From: Shewanella sp. NIFS-20-20
GTDB taxonomy: Bacteria > Pseudomonadota > Gammaproteobacteria > Enterobacterales > Shewanellaceae
DNA length: 37,123 bases
Assembly (NCBI RefSeq): GCF_019209865.1
Contig: NZ_JAHUTT010000040.1
Location: 1 to 37,123 of the forward strand
Direction: 5' to 3'
Shown here: piece by piece, positions 17,163 to 25,387 of the stretch
How positions within the stretch are numbered: position 1 is the first letter of the stretch
Layout of the letters: each line of letters opens with the position of its first letter
Notes under the pieces: model-generated
Seen by the model: only the letters and a program-made list of their open reading frames with translations
What the model was told of the DNA's origin: nothing
The model's database searches: none
Program-made: the position numbers and the translations under genes

Positions 17163-17486
17163 TTAGCTAGGCGCTCTATCACTGCCTGTAGTATCGCGGT
17201 GAGTTACCCTAGGGGCGGCCACGGAGTGAGACAGGGTTGCTGTGGTCAGTTGGCTGGCGTGTAATTTCTTTTGAGCTCGCCAGCCAAACAAGCCGATAAC
17301 CGTCGCCAAGCCGGCAAACATCACTAGCCCAAATGATAGCGAATACATCAAGTAGCCAATTAAGCTAACCGCTAATAACAAGATCATCGACAAACCGATG
17401 AAGGTTTCATCGAGCAATTGAGACTCGTGCTGGCTGATGAGGGGGAGATCGAGGTTGTCCTCGTGATCTCGAGCGGTGTTAGGCAA
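17163..17486 (-). CDS. Small membrane protein of unknown function
   Basis: 107 residues, TTG start (17484-17486) with AGGA about 6-7 bases upstream. Two hydrophobic segments at about 30-50 (IGLSMILLLAVSLIGYLMYS) and 52-68 (FGLVMFAGLATVIGLFGW) form a helical hairpin. The N-terminus is acidic and the C-terminus is serine/threonine-rich. It ends one base from the yajD stop, convergent. No family recognised. Confidence 0.65.
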   Translation of the reverse strand: MPNTARDHEDNLDLPLISQHESQLLDETFIGLSMILLLAVSLIGYLMYSLSFGLVMFAGLATVIGLFGWRAQKKLHASQLTTATLSHSVAAPRVTHRDTTGSDRAPS

Positions 17487-17573
17487 GATCCGTCCTGTGA
17501 AATAGTGGGAGGGAAATCATACCCAATGTGCACAATTCTCGATTGATCTAGCGCAAGCTTTGACCGTTTTCCC

Positions 17574-17786
17574 CTATTCGTGTTGCTGATTCGCTTTAAC
17601 CCAAGTAGACGTCGCCACCTGCCTTGTCGGTAACTGCTTTAGAATATGCCGCTTGTCAGCATCAGCTAAGTGTCGCCATTGGCTAATTTCTTCCATAGTG
17701 CGAAAGCAACCTCGGCAAAAGCCATCGCTATTAAGGCCGCATAGGCTGATACAAGGTGAAAGGCTGGGATGATTAGGCTCACGCAT
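17574..17786 (-). CDS. DUF1289 family small cysteine protein
   Basis: About 70 residues with the DUF1289 pattern SPCISLCGLNSDGFCRGCFR followed by RTMEEISQWRHLADADKR. Four cysteines (CX3C and CX2C) suggest a small zinc- or iron-sulfur-binding knuckle. The ATG is preferred over a TTG seven codons upstream, since neither has a good binding site and family members begin shortly before SPC. Function unknown. Confidence 0.85.
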   Translation of the reverse strand: MREPNHPSLSPCISLCGLNSDGFCRGCFRTMEEISQWRHLADADKRHILKQLPTRQVATSTWVKANQQHE

Positions 17787-17868
17787 TGGCGGTATTCTTG
17801 ATCTCAAGGTGGCTAAATAATGCTAAAGTTAAGCTTATTTTTCAATGAACTTCTTAATGAAGGTAGTC

Positions 17869-19050
17869 ATGAACACATTTAAACAGCTCTTACTGACATG
17901 GGGTGTGGTCAGTATGTTAAGCGGCTGTTCACTGCTTGAAGTGAAACTCGAAAGTGGCATCGAGCCCTTGCCACAAGAACAACTGAGTATGCGGGTATTT
18001 ACGCGCGAATACAGCAGTACCTTCTTCGCTGGGGTTGAACAGACCGCGGATACTATTGCCAATCAGGCCAAGGGTGATAACGCCCAGATATTGCAGATCA
18101 AGAGTCATAGCCTGCTGTGGAAAATCCATGCGGAGCAGACCATGGGCAATAGCATTTTTCAGGTATCACCAGTGGCAGCCATGATTGACACTTGGGCGTT
18201 TACTGCCCAAATGGCCCAGTTTTTTGAGTCGGGCAAGGGACAAGATCTCTTTGGTGACGCTACTCGATTGGCGGTGACCACTAGCCTACAGCTGCTTGAC
18301 GATTATCAAAAGCGTATGCGCGGGTTAATGACTGACAGTGCCTTTGCGGATAATCAAGCATTTATCAGCCAATATGTGGCGGCAAACCCCTTGTTTGATC
18401 TGCAATTTAGTCGCACTTCTGCATTTAGTGATTGGCTGCTCTATAAGAAAATAGGGGAGTTTGATGCGGTAACGACCTTTGGCAGTGTGCCTGAAGTCAT
18501 GACTGACATGTCCGATCGTATGGCGATGCTGGCGGCCCAAACCCCGAAAATCTTGGGTTGGAAGGCTGAGTTTTTTGCCCTGCATAGCAACATCAATAGC
18601 GATGAAATTAAGCAAACCTTGGCCAGTATTTCTGACACATCGGCGAAGTTTCAGCAATTAATGGCCCAAAGCCCTGAGATGATGGCAAGTTTGGCGGTGG
18701 ATCTTCGCACCGAATTGAGTCCGTTGTTGGAAAAGCTCGATGCCAGTGCGGCTAAAAATCTGGCGCAATTGTCGGTAGAGCGACAAGCCCTAGAAACCAT
18801 GGTCACCCGTGAGCGCGTGGCATTAGAACAGATGGTCAACCGCGAGCGCCAAGCGGTAGCGCAGGATGTCGATACCTTAGTGCAACGCACGGTCGAGCAA
18901 ACCTTTGCACAAATCAGTGCGCTAATTAAAAGCCTGATCCTCTATATCATCCTATTTTTGTTAGTGGTCTTTTTTGCCCCCCTAGGCTTAGGGGTGTGGT
19001 TAGGCAAACGCATGGCCAGCAAGCCTCGACTGCATGCCAATAAGGGTTAA
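17869..19050 (+). CDS. Lipoprotein with coiled coil and C-terminal membrane helix
   Basis: 393 residues, unrecognised family. The ATG at 17869 follows AAGG at 5-6 bases and begins a lipoprotein signal with lipobox LSGC (Cys20, then Ser, the E. coli rule for outer-membrane sorting). The middle (about 50-290) is mostly helical. Residues about 303-340 contain near-repeated blocks of 11 residues (RQALETMVTRE, RVALEQMVNRE, RQAVAQDVD), a likely coiled coil. A single membrane helix at about 353-377 (ILYIILFLLVVFFAPLGL) is followed by a basic tail, which fits a cytoplasmic end. A lipid anchor and a membrane helix at opposite ends could bridge the two membranes. Confidence 0.8.
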   Translation: MNTFKQLLLTWGVVSMLSGCSLLEVKLESGIEPLPQEQLSMRVFTREYSSTFFAGVEQTADTIANQAKGDNAQILQIKSHSLLWKIHAEQTMGNSIFQVSPVAAMIDTWAFTAQMAQFFESGKGQDLFGDATRLAVTTSLQLLDDYQKRMRGLMTDSAFADNQAFISQYVAANPLFDLQFSRTSAFSDWLLYKKIGEFDAVTTFGSVPEVMTDMSDRMAMLAAQTPKILGWKAEFFALHSNINSDEIKQTLASISDTSAKFQQLMAQSPEMMASLAVDLRTELSPLLEKLDASAAKNLAQLSVERQALETMVTRERVALEQMVNRERQAVAQDVDTLVQRTVEQTFAQISALIKSLILYIILFLLVVFFAPLGLGVWLGKRMASKPRLHANKG

Positions 19051-19115
19051 TTGTTAACCACCGTATTGAAGACTGTGTTTGGGGGCGTGTCCCCCAATGT
19101 TGTTGGAGACTCCCT

Positions 19116-20423
19116 GTGTTGTTACCTTGTCAAGCTCGTGCGCTTACCCGCCAACTCAGGCTCTTATCTGAGGCGCGCTCATTATGGCAGCTAGCCACCT
19201 TTGAACAAGTGGACTTGCCTTGGCGTGTATCATTTCCGCAATTAGCGGCGCTGGTTGAGGGCTTAAGTTTGTCGCAAATTGCCGAGCTAGACAGTTGTCA
19301 AACCCGCTTAGTGTCGGCGCTGTGGCCCGCCTTGGCCCAAGATTTACAATCACAGGGCTTAACCTGGCAAGCCCATGAGTTCATGTGGCAATTAGCTGAG
19401 CCGCCCTGGTTAACCGAGCAAGAAAACGGGCAATCATCCCAGCTTGAGTCACCAGCAGCGGCGATGGCACCTGAATGGTTGGGGTATTTTAGTGCCCATA
19501 TCAAGGGACGCAAATGGGCTCAAATTAGCGGTTTTGTTGATGCCTTGCCACTGACGACGTCGCAACGGGTACTGGAATGGTGCGCCGGTAAAGGTCATCT
19601 TGGGCGTTTATTAGCTAAGCAATATGGGGTGGCCGTCACCAGTCTTGAGTGGCAAACAGAGTTATGCCAACAAGGCCAACAATTCGCGGCGCAGTGGCAC
19701 TTACCTCAAACTTTCATTTGTGGTGATGCATTTAACTGTGATACTTCGGTGTTTCAACAGCAAGATCAGGCGGTGGCACTGCATGCCTGTGGTGATTTGC
19801 ATGTCACCTTAATCAAGCACTCCGCTGCGGCCCGCCTACCTAATCTGGCCATCGCCCCCTGTTGTTATCATCTGATCCAAACGGAAACTTATCAGGGGCT
19901 TAGCAATACTTGGCGCCAGAAGGCTCAGGAGCATCAATTGCACTTGAGCAAACGCGATTTGCAACTGGCATTAGCCCAAAGCAGTGTTGCCAGCCCCCGC
20001 GCCCAGCAATTAGGCGCTCAAGAAATGACTTGGCGCTTAGGCTTTGATAGTTTGCAACGGCACCTGCGCGGGCAGAATCACTATTTGCCCGTTCCGGCGC
20101 TAAAACGTAGCCAATTGAGCGCCAGTTTTGCTGAGTTTTGTGGCTGGGCAGCCCAGCAAAAAGGAGTTGAGCTGCCAAATAATATCGACCTTAATTCTTG
20201 GTTAGCGGTCGGCGAAGCGCGGTTATTACTGGTACGCCGGCTTGATTTAGTTGCTCATTTATTTCGGCAACTGCTGGAACACGCCTTAATCAATGACCGA
20301 ATTTCTTTTTTACAGAGTTGTGGTTATAGTGTGAAATTACATGGGTTTTGTGATGTCAGTGTGACCCCTAGAAACGCCTTAATTTTAGCCAGCTTACCCC
20401 CTGAAACACTGCTAGGTGAGTAA
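19116..20423 (+). CDS. SAM-dependent methyltransferase (Methyltransf_32 type)
   Basis: 435 residues, GTG start 7 bases after GGAG. The N-terminal ~120 residues are variable and helical. The methyltransferase domain starts with VLEWCAGKGHLGRLLA (SAM-binding motif I, about 152-167) and continues with ALHACGDLH (about 221) and APCCYHL (about 248). These are marks of the Methyltransf_32 group that includes the GSTCD C-terminal domain. The substrate is unknown; the family is often suspected to act on RNA or protein, but nothing here decides. Confidence 0.8.
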   Translation: MLLPCQARALTRQLRLLSEARSLWQLATFEQVDLPWRVSFPQLAALVEGLSLSQIAELDSCQTRLVSALWPALAQDLQSQGLTWQAHEFMWQLAEPPWLTEQENGQSSQLESPAAAMAPEWLGYFSAHIKGRKWAQISGFVDALPLTTSQRVLEWCAGKGHLGRLLAKQYGVAVTSLEWQTELCQQGQQFAAQWHLPQTFICGDAFNCDTSVFQQQDQAVALHACGDLHVTLIKHSAAARLPNLAIAPCCYHLIQTETYQGLSNTWRQKAQEHQLHLSKRDLQLALAQSSVASPRAQQLGAQEMTWRLGFDSLQRHLRGQNHYLPVPALKRSQLSASFAEFCGWAAQQKGVELPNNIDLNSWLAVGEARLLLVRRLDLVAHLFRQLLEHALINDRISFLQSCGYSVKLHGFCDVSVTPRNALILASLPPETLLGE

Positions 20424-20504
20424 ATTAACCCAACTTAATTAGAGCGTGGCGGCTGCAGCCGTTATTATCGTTCTCCTTTTCACGACAACAGTTTAGGATG
20501 TCTA

Positions 20505-21224
20505 TTGAGCAATCAGCCTCCCAGTGTAGTGTCTGAGTATTGGCGATGGCTTATTGCGCCAAGCTTGGTCTTTATGATTCTTGCCAGCGTGGTCGAGGTC
20601 CTCCATGTTGATTTAATGGTCGCCGATGCGTTATATCAATGGCAAGGAGGGCCTAGCGCAGGTGGCTGGACATTGCGCGATGGCTTTATTGAAGAAACGT
20701 TATTGCACAAGGGCTTACATAATGTAGTTGTGGTTTTTGCCATTGGCTTGCTGGTGATGTGTATTGCCAGCTTTCGACGTGCTCAATGGCGTCGTTACCG
20801 CATCGGTTTGTTATATTTACTGCTGTGTTTTACCATCTCGACTTTAATCGTTGCGACTTTAAAAAAGTACACCCATGTGAACTGTCCGTGGGATTTAATA
20901 CCTTATGGTGGCAGCCAAATATTTGTGCCTAATTTTGCTCGTTTGCCCGCGGATGTCGCTCCTGGTCGCTGCTTTCCGGGGGGACATGCCAGTGGCGGTT
21001 ACGGTTGGCTCGGTATATTTTTTGTGGCGTTGGTCTATCGTCCAAGATGGCGATATCCGGTGTTATTGGCGGTCTTGGCCTTTGGTGGCGTGATGGATAT
21101 TGCGCAGCAGTTACGCGGTGCCCATTTTATGAGCCACGGCTTATGGACATTAGCCATTAGCTGGTGGGTGAGTGCCACGCTCTATTTTGTGATGTTAAGA
21201 CGTCAGCGTCGCAGGCCACAGTAA
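20505..21224 (+). CDS. PAP2-family membrane phosphatase
   Basis: 239 residues with about six membrane helices. A TTG start is preceded by AGGA at 6 bases; the ATG just upstream is out of frame. Motifs of this PAP2 subgroup are LKKYTHVNCPWDL (119-131), CFPGGHASGGYG (156-167, phosphatase histidine 161) and LRGAHFMSHGLWTL (203-216, with Arg204 and His211). It would remove phosphate from a lipid or small phosphoester at the periplasmic face of the inner membrane. The residue after His211 is Gly, where I recall Asp in related proteins. Confidence 0.85.
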   Translation: MSNQPPSVVSEYWRWLIAPSLVFMILASVVEVLHVDLMVADALYQWQGGPSAGGWTLRDGFIEETLLHKGLHNVVVVFAIGLLVMCIASFRRAQWRRYRIGLLYLLLCFTISTLIVATLKKYTHVNCPWDLIPYGGSQIFVPNFARLPADVAPGRCFPGGHASGGYGWLGIFFVALVYRPRWRYPVLLAVLAFGGVMDIAQQLRGAHFMSHGLWTLAISWWVSATLYFVMLRRQRRRPQ

Positions 21225-21238
21225 ATACTCTGCCAACC

Positions 21239-21739
21239 CTAGGCCGTGATTGGCCACTGCGGCGTGTGGGTGTTTGCGTGAAACACCATCACCTGCTCGC
21301 CGTGATAATCAAGTTCGCCGTTAAAGCAAAACCCTAAGTCTTGATATAAGGCGATGGCGGCCAAGTTCTCAGCAAAGACACTGAGATAAATAGCCTGACA
21401 TTGATAATGCTGAAGCAGATAGTGGACCATTAGCGTCGCAAAAGCGCGACCAAGACCTTGGCCTTGAAATCGATGGCCAATGAAATATCGATCGAACCAC
21501 ACTCTTGGGCCATGTTGCTCATCAAATAAACCATACATGGCAAAGCCGACCACTTGCTCGTCAACACACAATGCGGCGGCAACATAACGATGATCGTGCT
21601 GAGCGTCAGCTAAACAGTCAGCCACAGATTCCACAAACCCTGTTTGCTCTGGCGCCAGCGAGAGTTGAGAGAGTGCAATTAAGCGTTGTGGATCCAGGGC
21701 ACGAATACTTAAAGTATCGCGATGATAATAAATGCTCAT
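21239..21739 (-). CDS. GNAT-family N-acetyltransferase
   Basis: 166 residues. The acetyl-CoA-binding motif is RFQGQGLGRAFATLM, followed by IYLSVFAENLAAIALYQDLGF, as in GNAT enzymes of the diamine/polyamine acetyltransferase group (BltD-like). The substrate is inferred only loosely. No clear binding site ahead of the ATG. Convergent with the PAP2 gene (14 bases between stops). Confidence 0.88.
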   Translation of the reverse strand: MSIYYHRDTLSIRALDPQRLIALSQLSLAPEQTGFVESVADCLADAQHDHRYVAAALCVDEQVVGFAMYGLFDEQHGPRVWFDRYFIGHRFQGQGLGRAFATLMVHYLLQHYQCQAIYLSVFAENLAAIALYQDLGFCFNGELDYHGEQVMVFHANTHTPQWPITA

Positions 21740-21828
21740 GGGAGTGGCTACCGCGGATGGATAAAAACGCGGCGAGTGTAGCGGTTAATTTGAACAATGG
21801 CTACCAAAATTAGTGAGGCCGTCACGGT

Positions 21829-22536
21829 TTATTTTGTGGTAGCCGCTTCGCTGATGGCCTGGATCTTGGTGGCGGGTAATTCGCCTTCAGCACCATTGAT
21901 GGCATATTCGTTAAAAGGGGTCATTGCCTGTTGAAACAGTGGCGAGTGGAGGTGTTGCTGTAACCAATACCGGACCTTAGGGTAGGGCGCAACGGCAAAC
22001 CAAGTGGGGTCGACGGCCGCAAATTGGCGAATAAACGGGAAAATGGCATAGTCGACCAGACTGGGCTGCGAGCTCTGCAATTGCGCCTGACGACTGAGCA
22101 GAGTTTCTAACTTAGCGATAAATTGACAGGCCTGCTGACGAGAATCGTGTTGGCTCGCTTGGGGGTATCTATCTGCGTACTTATATTTATCCAGCCACGG
22201 TTTAAACTCTGCATCATTTTCGGTGATTAACGTTGCCATGGCGGTGATTAACTGAGGTGTAGCATTGGTTAAGTGTGGAGATCGAGCTTGCGTGTAGGCC
22301 CAATGCATAATATCAAGGCTCTGTTCAAGGATCTGGCCATTTGGTAACACTAACACGGGCACAGTGCCTTTAGCCGAAGCGGCTAATAACTGTGGCGGCT
22401 TATTTTGCAGTCGGATTTCTCGTACCCGTACCTTGATGCCAGCATCGAGTAACGCTAACCGTGCACGCATGGCATAGGGACAACGACGAAAGCTATACAA
22501 TAACGGCAAAGAGATGGACATCATGCCTTCAGTCAT
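21829..22536 (-). CDS. Glutathione S-transferase family protein
   Basis: About 235 residues. A thioredoxin-like N-terminal domain opens with YSFRRCPYAMRARLALLDAG, giving a CPYA active-site cysteine near residue 18, and has the cis-proline/Ser region KGTVPVLVLPNGQILEQSLDI. An all-helical C-terminal domain follows. Cysteine-type GSTs of this form act in glutathione-dependent reduction or thiol transfer. The start is uncertain: the ATG used has GGAGG 11 bases upstream; ATGs exist 11 codons before it and 4-5 codons after it. Confidence 0.85.
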   Translation of the reverse strand: MTEGMMSISLPLLYSFRRCPYAMRARLALLDAGIKVRVREIRLQNKPPQLLAASAKGTVPVLVLPNGQILEQSLDIMHWAYTQARSPHLTNATPQLITAMATLITENDAEFKPWLDKYKYADRYPQASQHDSRQQACQFIAKLETLLSRQAQLQSSQPSLVDYAIFPFIRQFAAVDPTWFAVAPYPKVRYWLQQHLHSPLFQQAMTPFNEYAINGAEGELPATKIQAISEAATTK

Positions 22537-22581
22537 TAAGGAAATCGCCTCCGTGTCACCTTGTTGCATTGTCAGAAGCCA

Positions 22582-22606
22582 CGATGGCGCACTGACGGCG
22601 CCATCG
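22582..22606 (-). terminator. Stem-loop at the end of the CsgG-type operon
   Basis: A perfect 9-bp GC-rich inverted repeat (CGATGGCGC, 22582-22590 and 22598-22606) with a 7-base loop, 18 bases past the stop of the last operon gene. The minus-strand sequence behind it (TGGCTTCTG) has only a poor U-tract. Confidence 0.6.
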
Positions 22607-22624
22607 AGAATTTACCGCGCAGCA

Positions 22625-23311
22625 TTATTGGCTGATAGATTGTTGGGCTTGGCTAGCTAACTCAGGGACCACATTGATATCACTGCCATCCTTGCCATGA
22701 CGCGGGTGGTATTGACCCACGGGTAAGGTTTGCGTAGCACTGCTATGCACTTGGCGAGCGATGGGGATATAGTCAGTGGTTGCGGTGGTAATGGCTGTGA
22801 CAATAAGATCGGCAATTATGTTGCCACTAGAGCCACTGGTATCAACCACCAATGTGTTGGCATAAGACCAGAGGACATCGTTGGTGTGAGTTGAAACTAA
22901 CACATATTCCATCCCTAAGGTAACATTACCTCCCACCACAATATAGTTAGTTTCCCAATGGGTAAGGGTGATATATAACACCGCATCGGCGCCAAATTTT
23001 TCATAGTAGGTTTTGGCCGGCACGCCTTTTAACTGGGCACCGTCAATAACACCAGCTTGTTTAAATACATCGCTAACTACAGGCACTGGCATCACGTAAA
23101 AACCTTTGTTTGCCAGCGGTTGAGCCACGGTAGCATTAAGGTAATCAGAGGCTTCTGCGGCCATGGTATTGTTGATCACCGGGGCGATAACAATCGTTTG
23201 CGGCTTATTTTCACTGTACATCTTGGGGAACGCTTGTTGCTTGGTGGTCGTAGCGGCACAACCCCCTAATAACAAGAGGCTGGAAAAGATAATCAGATTG
23301 CGGATAACCAT
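22625..23311 (-). CDS. DUF799 lipoprotein (GNA1162-like)
   Basis: 228 residues with lipobox LGGC (Cys18). The mature part starts with NKPQTIVIAPVINNT and continues with a Rossmann-like alternation (ADYLNATVAQPLANKGFYVMP, then KFGADAVLYITLTHW), matching the DUF799/GNA1162 lipoprotein family, related in fold to TolB N-terminal-like domains. Its ATG overlaps the DUF4810 stop by one base (TAATG), so it is translationally coupled. Last gene of the operon. Outer-membrane association inferred. Confidence 0.88.
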   Translation of the reverse strand: MVIRNLIIFSSLLLLGGCAATTTKQQAFPKMYSENKPQTIVIAPVINNTMAAEASDYLNATVAQPLANKGFYVMPVPVVSDVFKQAGVIDGAQLKGVPAKTYYEKFGADAVLYITLTHWETNYIVVGGNVTLGMEYVLVSTHTNDVLWSYANTLVVDTSGSSGNIIADLIVTAITTATTDYIPIARQVHSSATQTLPVGQYHPRHGKDGSDINVVPELASQAQQSISQ

Positions 23312-23655
23312 TACGCTTGCTCCTTTGTGACTAAGCCTTGTAGGAACTTGGCTGATTCAGGATAGAGTTCCGCCTCTTTGGCATACATACTATTGGCTTG
23401 TTGAGTTTCACCGCGTTGGGCATAAATATAACCGAGCTCGGCATATATTCCTGGAGGAACCTTCAGGCCCTTTTCTGCCGAGTAGTGAATAATGTCTTGT
23501 AACGACGCCAGATGATCCGTCACCGTGGCTTCAGAAGGAGACTTAATATATTGGTAATATGTTTCTGAGTAGTTGCCCCAATAGTAGCCAGTTTCTGTGA
23601 TTTGAACACATGCTGTCAGCAGCAGAGTCGCGCACAATAGTAGACTTTTTTTCAT
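23311..23655 (-). CDS. DUF4810 lipoprotein
   Basis: 114 residues with lipobox LTAC (Cys16). After the signal comes YYWGNYSETYYQYIKSPSEA, the DUF4810 hallmark, and a helical part with a TPR-like repeat (IYAELGYIYAQRGETQQANS). The gene lies 14 bases after the small lipoprotein gene and overlaps the DUF799 gene by one base. DUF4810, DUF799 and CsgG genes commonly travel together, which supports a joint envelope complex. Biochemical role unknown. Confidence 0.88.
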   Translation of the reverse strand: MKKSLLLCATLLLTACVQITETGYYWGNYSETYYQYIKSPSEATVTDHLASLQDIIHYSAEKGLKVPPGIYAELGYIYAQRGETQQANSMYAKEAELYPESAKFLQGLVTKEQA

Positions 23656-23669
23656 TATTAATTATCCAG

Positions 23670-24023
23670 TTAGAGTTTAATTGTTCGAGTTTGACCCGCG
23701 GACAAATACAGCTCTTTCGACAGTAATACGTTATTGTCTTGTGTGATGGTTATCTGGTTGCTGCCTTGATCCACTTTCACTTTTAGGACATCGCTATTTT
23801 CCAATGCGGGATCGGTGACCCCGGCAATTCCCATTTCAAAAGGTTGCAAATCGGCGGCGCTAATAGTGTGTTGCTTTATGTCGCCGATAGAAATTTGCTT
23901 GCCTATCAATGAATCAGCAATGACCACGATATATTGCTCATTATCGATACCCGTGGTGTTGTGAACGTTAGCACCACAAGCCGTCAGGATCAGGCTGACG
24001 GCAATCATCAGTAACTTTTTCAT
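23670..24023 (-). CDS. Small lipoprotein of the CsgG-type operon
   Basis: 117 residues with lipobox LTAC (Cys16). The mature ~100 residues look beta-rich (YIVVIADSLIGKQISIGD, ITITQDNNVLLSKELYLSAG) and resemble the YcfL-type lipoprotein layout, an assignment I hold only weakly. It starts 8 bases after the CsgG-type gene, with AGG upstream. Probably an accessory subunit. Confidence 0.8.
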   Translation of the reverse strand: MKKLLMIAVSLILTACGANVHNTTGIDNEQYIVVIADSLIGKQISIGDIKQHTISAADLQPFEMGIAGVTDPALENSDVLKVKVDQGSNQITITQDNNVLLSKELYLSAGQTRTIKL

Positions 24024-24031
24024 AATGTGAC

Positions 24032-24964
24032 CTACTTATCAGATAAATAATATTGCGACAAATCGGTACCAATTTGGCCGTCAATGACTTCTACAAATGA
24101 AACTTGTTCAAACTCGTTCTCGCCATAGGTAGACAGCACTGAGACGGTTCCGACCTTTTTTCCAGGCAGAGTAATATCAGTCCCTGTTTGAGGATTATTG
24201 ATTTTTTTTCCTTTCTTGTAGACCACAAAGGTTTGGCCCGTCGCAATGCCTTGAGCGGCCCCGCCAGCCATGATGTAAGTGCCATCTTCCTGGGATAATA
24301 AATAGGAGGTCCAAGGTTTGCTGGTCATATTTTCGACCAAATTACTGATCAATTGTGAAATGGCTTCCGAGAATGCTTTGTCGGTTAGACTTTGATCATA
24401 ACCTGCCGAAGTTCCTGCCCCGAGAGTTTTCTTGGTTTCAGTGGTGGCTTCTCCTGCGCCTTCGACCGATTCTACGATCATGCCGGTTTCAACATCAATT
24501 AAACGGACGTTGACTTTGGCATAGGCTTTTTGCATTTTTGAGGACGAAAATATCCCTGAAGAGCTCTCGGTCGAACGGCCAAATTCGCTGATCGATCCGA
24601 CGATTAAATACTCGACTGGTACGGCTTGATTATCGCTTGGATTAAGTAACTTCTCTTGATCGATAGCACGACCATCTAGACGCTCAAACATGATGAACTT
24701 GTTGGTGTCAGCCAGTCTGGCACTTAAGATGTCAGCGGCTTGTTTTCCTAAGCGATCGCCTTGGGCATCGACAAGAAAACTATTGGCTGCTTGGGTTTCA
24801 TTGGTAAAGCGCGCGATGGCAATTTTACGTTTTAAGACGTTTTCTGCACTGGCGGGTTGTTCAATGGTAGCTTGAGTGGCATCTAAGGTGGAAGCCATGC
24901 TAGGCAAAGCGCTTAACGTCATTCCTAGCGCGAGGGCAATGGCACTCAGCGAAGTAGTATTCAT
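24032..24964 (-). CDS. CsgG-family envelope secretion/assembly protein
   Basis: 310 residues. A signal peptide (cleavage near SMAS-TL) has no cysteine, so unlike E. coli CsgG this is not an obvious lipoprotein. The CsgG domain covers about 45-225, with KIAIARFTNETQAANSF, ADILSARLADTNKFIMFERL and AYAKVNVRLIDVETGMIVES. A ~75-residue C-terminal extension (GQTFVVYKKGKKI, KVGTVSVLSTYGE) looks like a small beta-barrel. CsgG forms the outer-membrane pore for curli. Here no curlin, CsgE or CsgF gene is present, so the cargo is unknown. First gene of a four-gene operon. Confidence 0.88.
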   Translation of the reverse strand: MNTTSLSAIALALGMTLSALPSMASTLDATQATIEQPASAENVLKRKIAIARFTNETQAANSFLVDAQGDRLGKQAADILSARLADTNKFIMFERLDGRAIDQEKLLNPSDNQAVPVEYLIVGSISEFGRSTESSSGIFSSSKMQKAYAKVNVRLIDVETGMIVESVEGAGEATTETKKTLGAGTSAGYDQSLTDKAFSEAISQLISNLVENMTSKPWTSYLLSQEDGTYIMAGGAAQGIATGQTFVVYKKGKKINNPQTGTDITLPGKKVGTVSVLSTYGENEFEQVSFVEVIDGQIGTDLSQYYLSDK

Positions 24965-25264
24965 ATTGATTGTCCGTGTTAATTAATGAACTAGTGTTTG
25001 GACAATTCATTGGGTTGTATGATTTCAATCTTAACTAATAATAAAGCGATACTTCCTTATTTTTAATTCAGCACTGAGCTGAACCCGTTATTTTGAAAGC
25101 ATCAGTGCCACCAATGAATTGCGTGTAAATGATGAATTTGTTGTTAATCTTGGTTGCGTGATGCTTGATAGTGTTACTCAATTCGCAGCAATAATCGCTG
25201 CCATGTAACATAGCAAGGCTGTTTTTTAATGTCTAATTAAAGATTAACATTTTGAGTGTGGGAG

Positions 25265-25285
25265 TTGTTATTGCGATAATAACAA
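25265..25285. repeat. Perfect 8-bp inverted repeat
   Basis: TTGTTATT (25265-25272) and AATAACAA (25278-25285) with the spacer GCGAT. An AT-rich dyad of this size may be an operator for the CsgG-type operon, but no regulator is known. Confidence 0.4.
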
Positions 25286-25344
25286 TGGTAGGCAATTGAC
25301 CGAGCATGCTAGCGGCTATTTTCGGGCGGGAAAAAGAACGAGGT

Positions 25345-25372
25345 ATGACCCGTCATTGTCATGACGAGTCAT
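25345..25372 (-). terminator. Stem-loop after the nucleoside transporter gene
   Basis: Arms 25345-25356 (ATGACCCGTCAT) and 25361-25372 (ATGACGAGTCAT) pair at 11 of 12 positions around a 4-base loop. It lies 15 bases past the transporter stop. A T-run (TTCTTTTTCCC on the minus strand) begins about 7 bases behind, somewhat far for an intrinsic terminator. Each arm is itself nearly palindromic, so protein binding is an alternative. Confidence 0.5.
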
Positions 25373-25387
25373 TTAGTGTTAATACGC

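Larger units (their letters stand above)
24965..25387. other. Gene-free stretch between the CsgG-type operon and the nucleoside transporter gene
   Basis: 423 bases, AT-rich toward the left, with no ORF of credible form. It should hold the minus-strand promoter of the CsgG-type operon; I cannot identify it by eye. It also contains two inverted repeats described separately (25265-25285 and 25345-25372). Confidence 0.6.
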
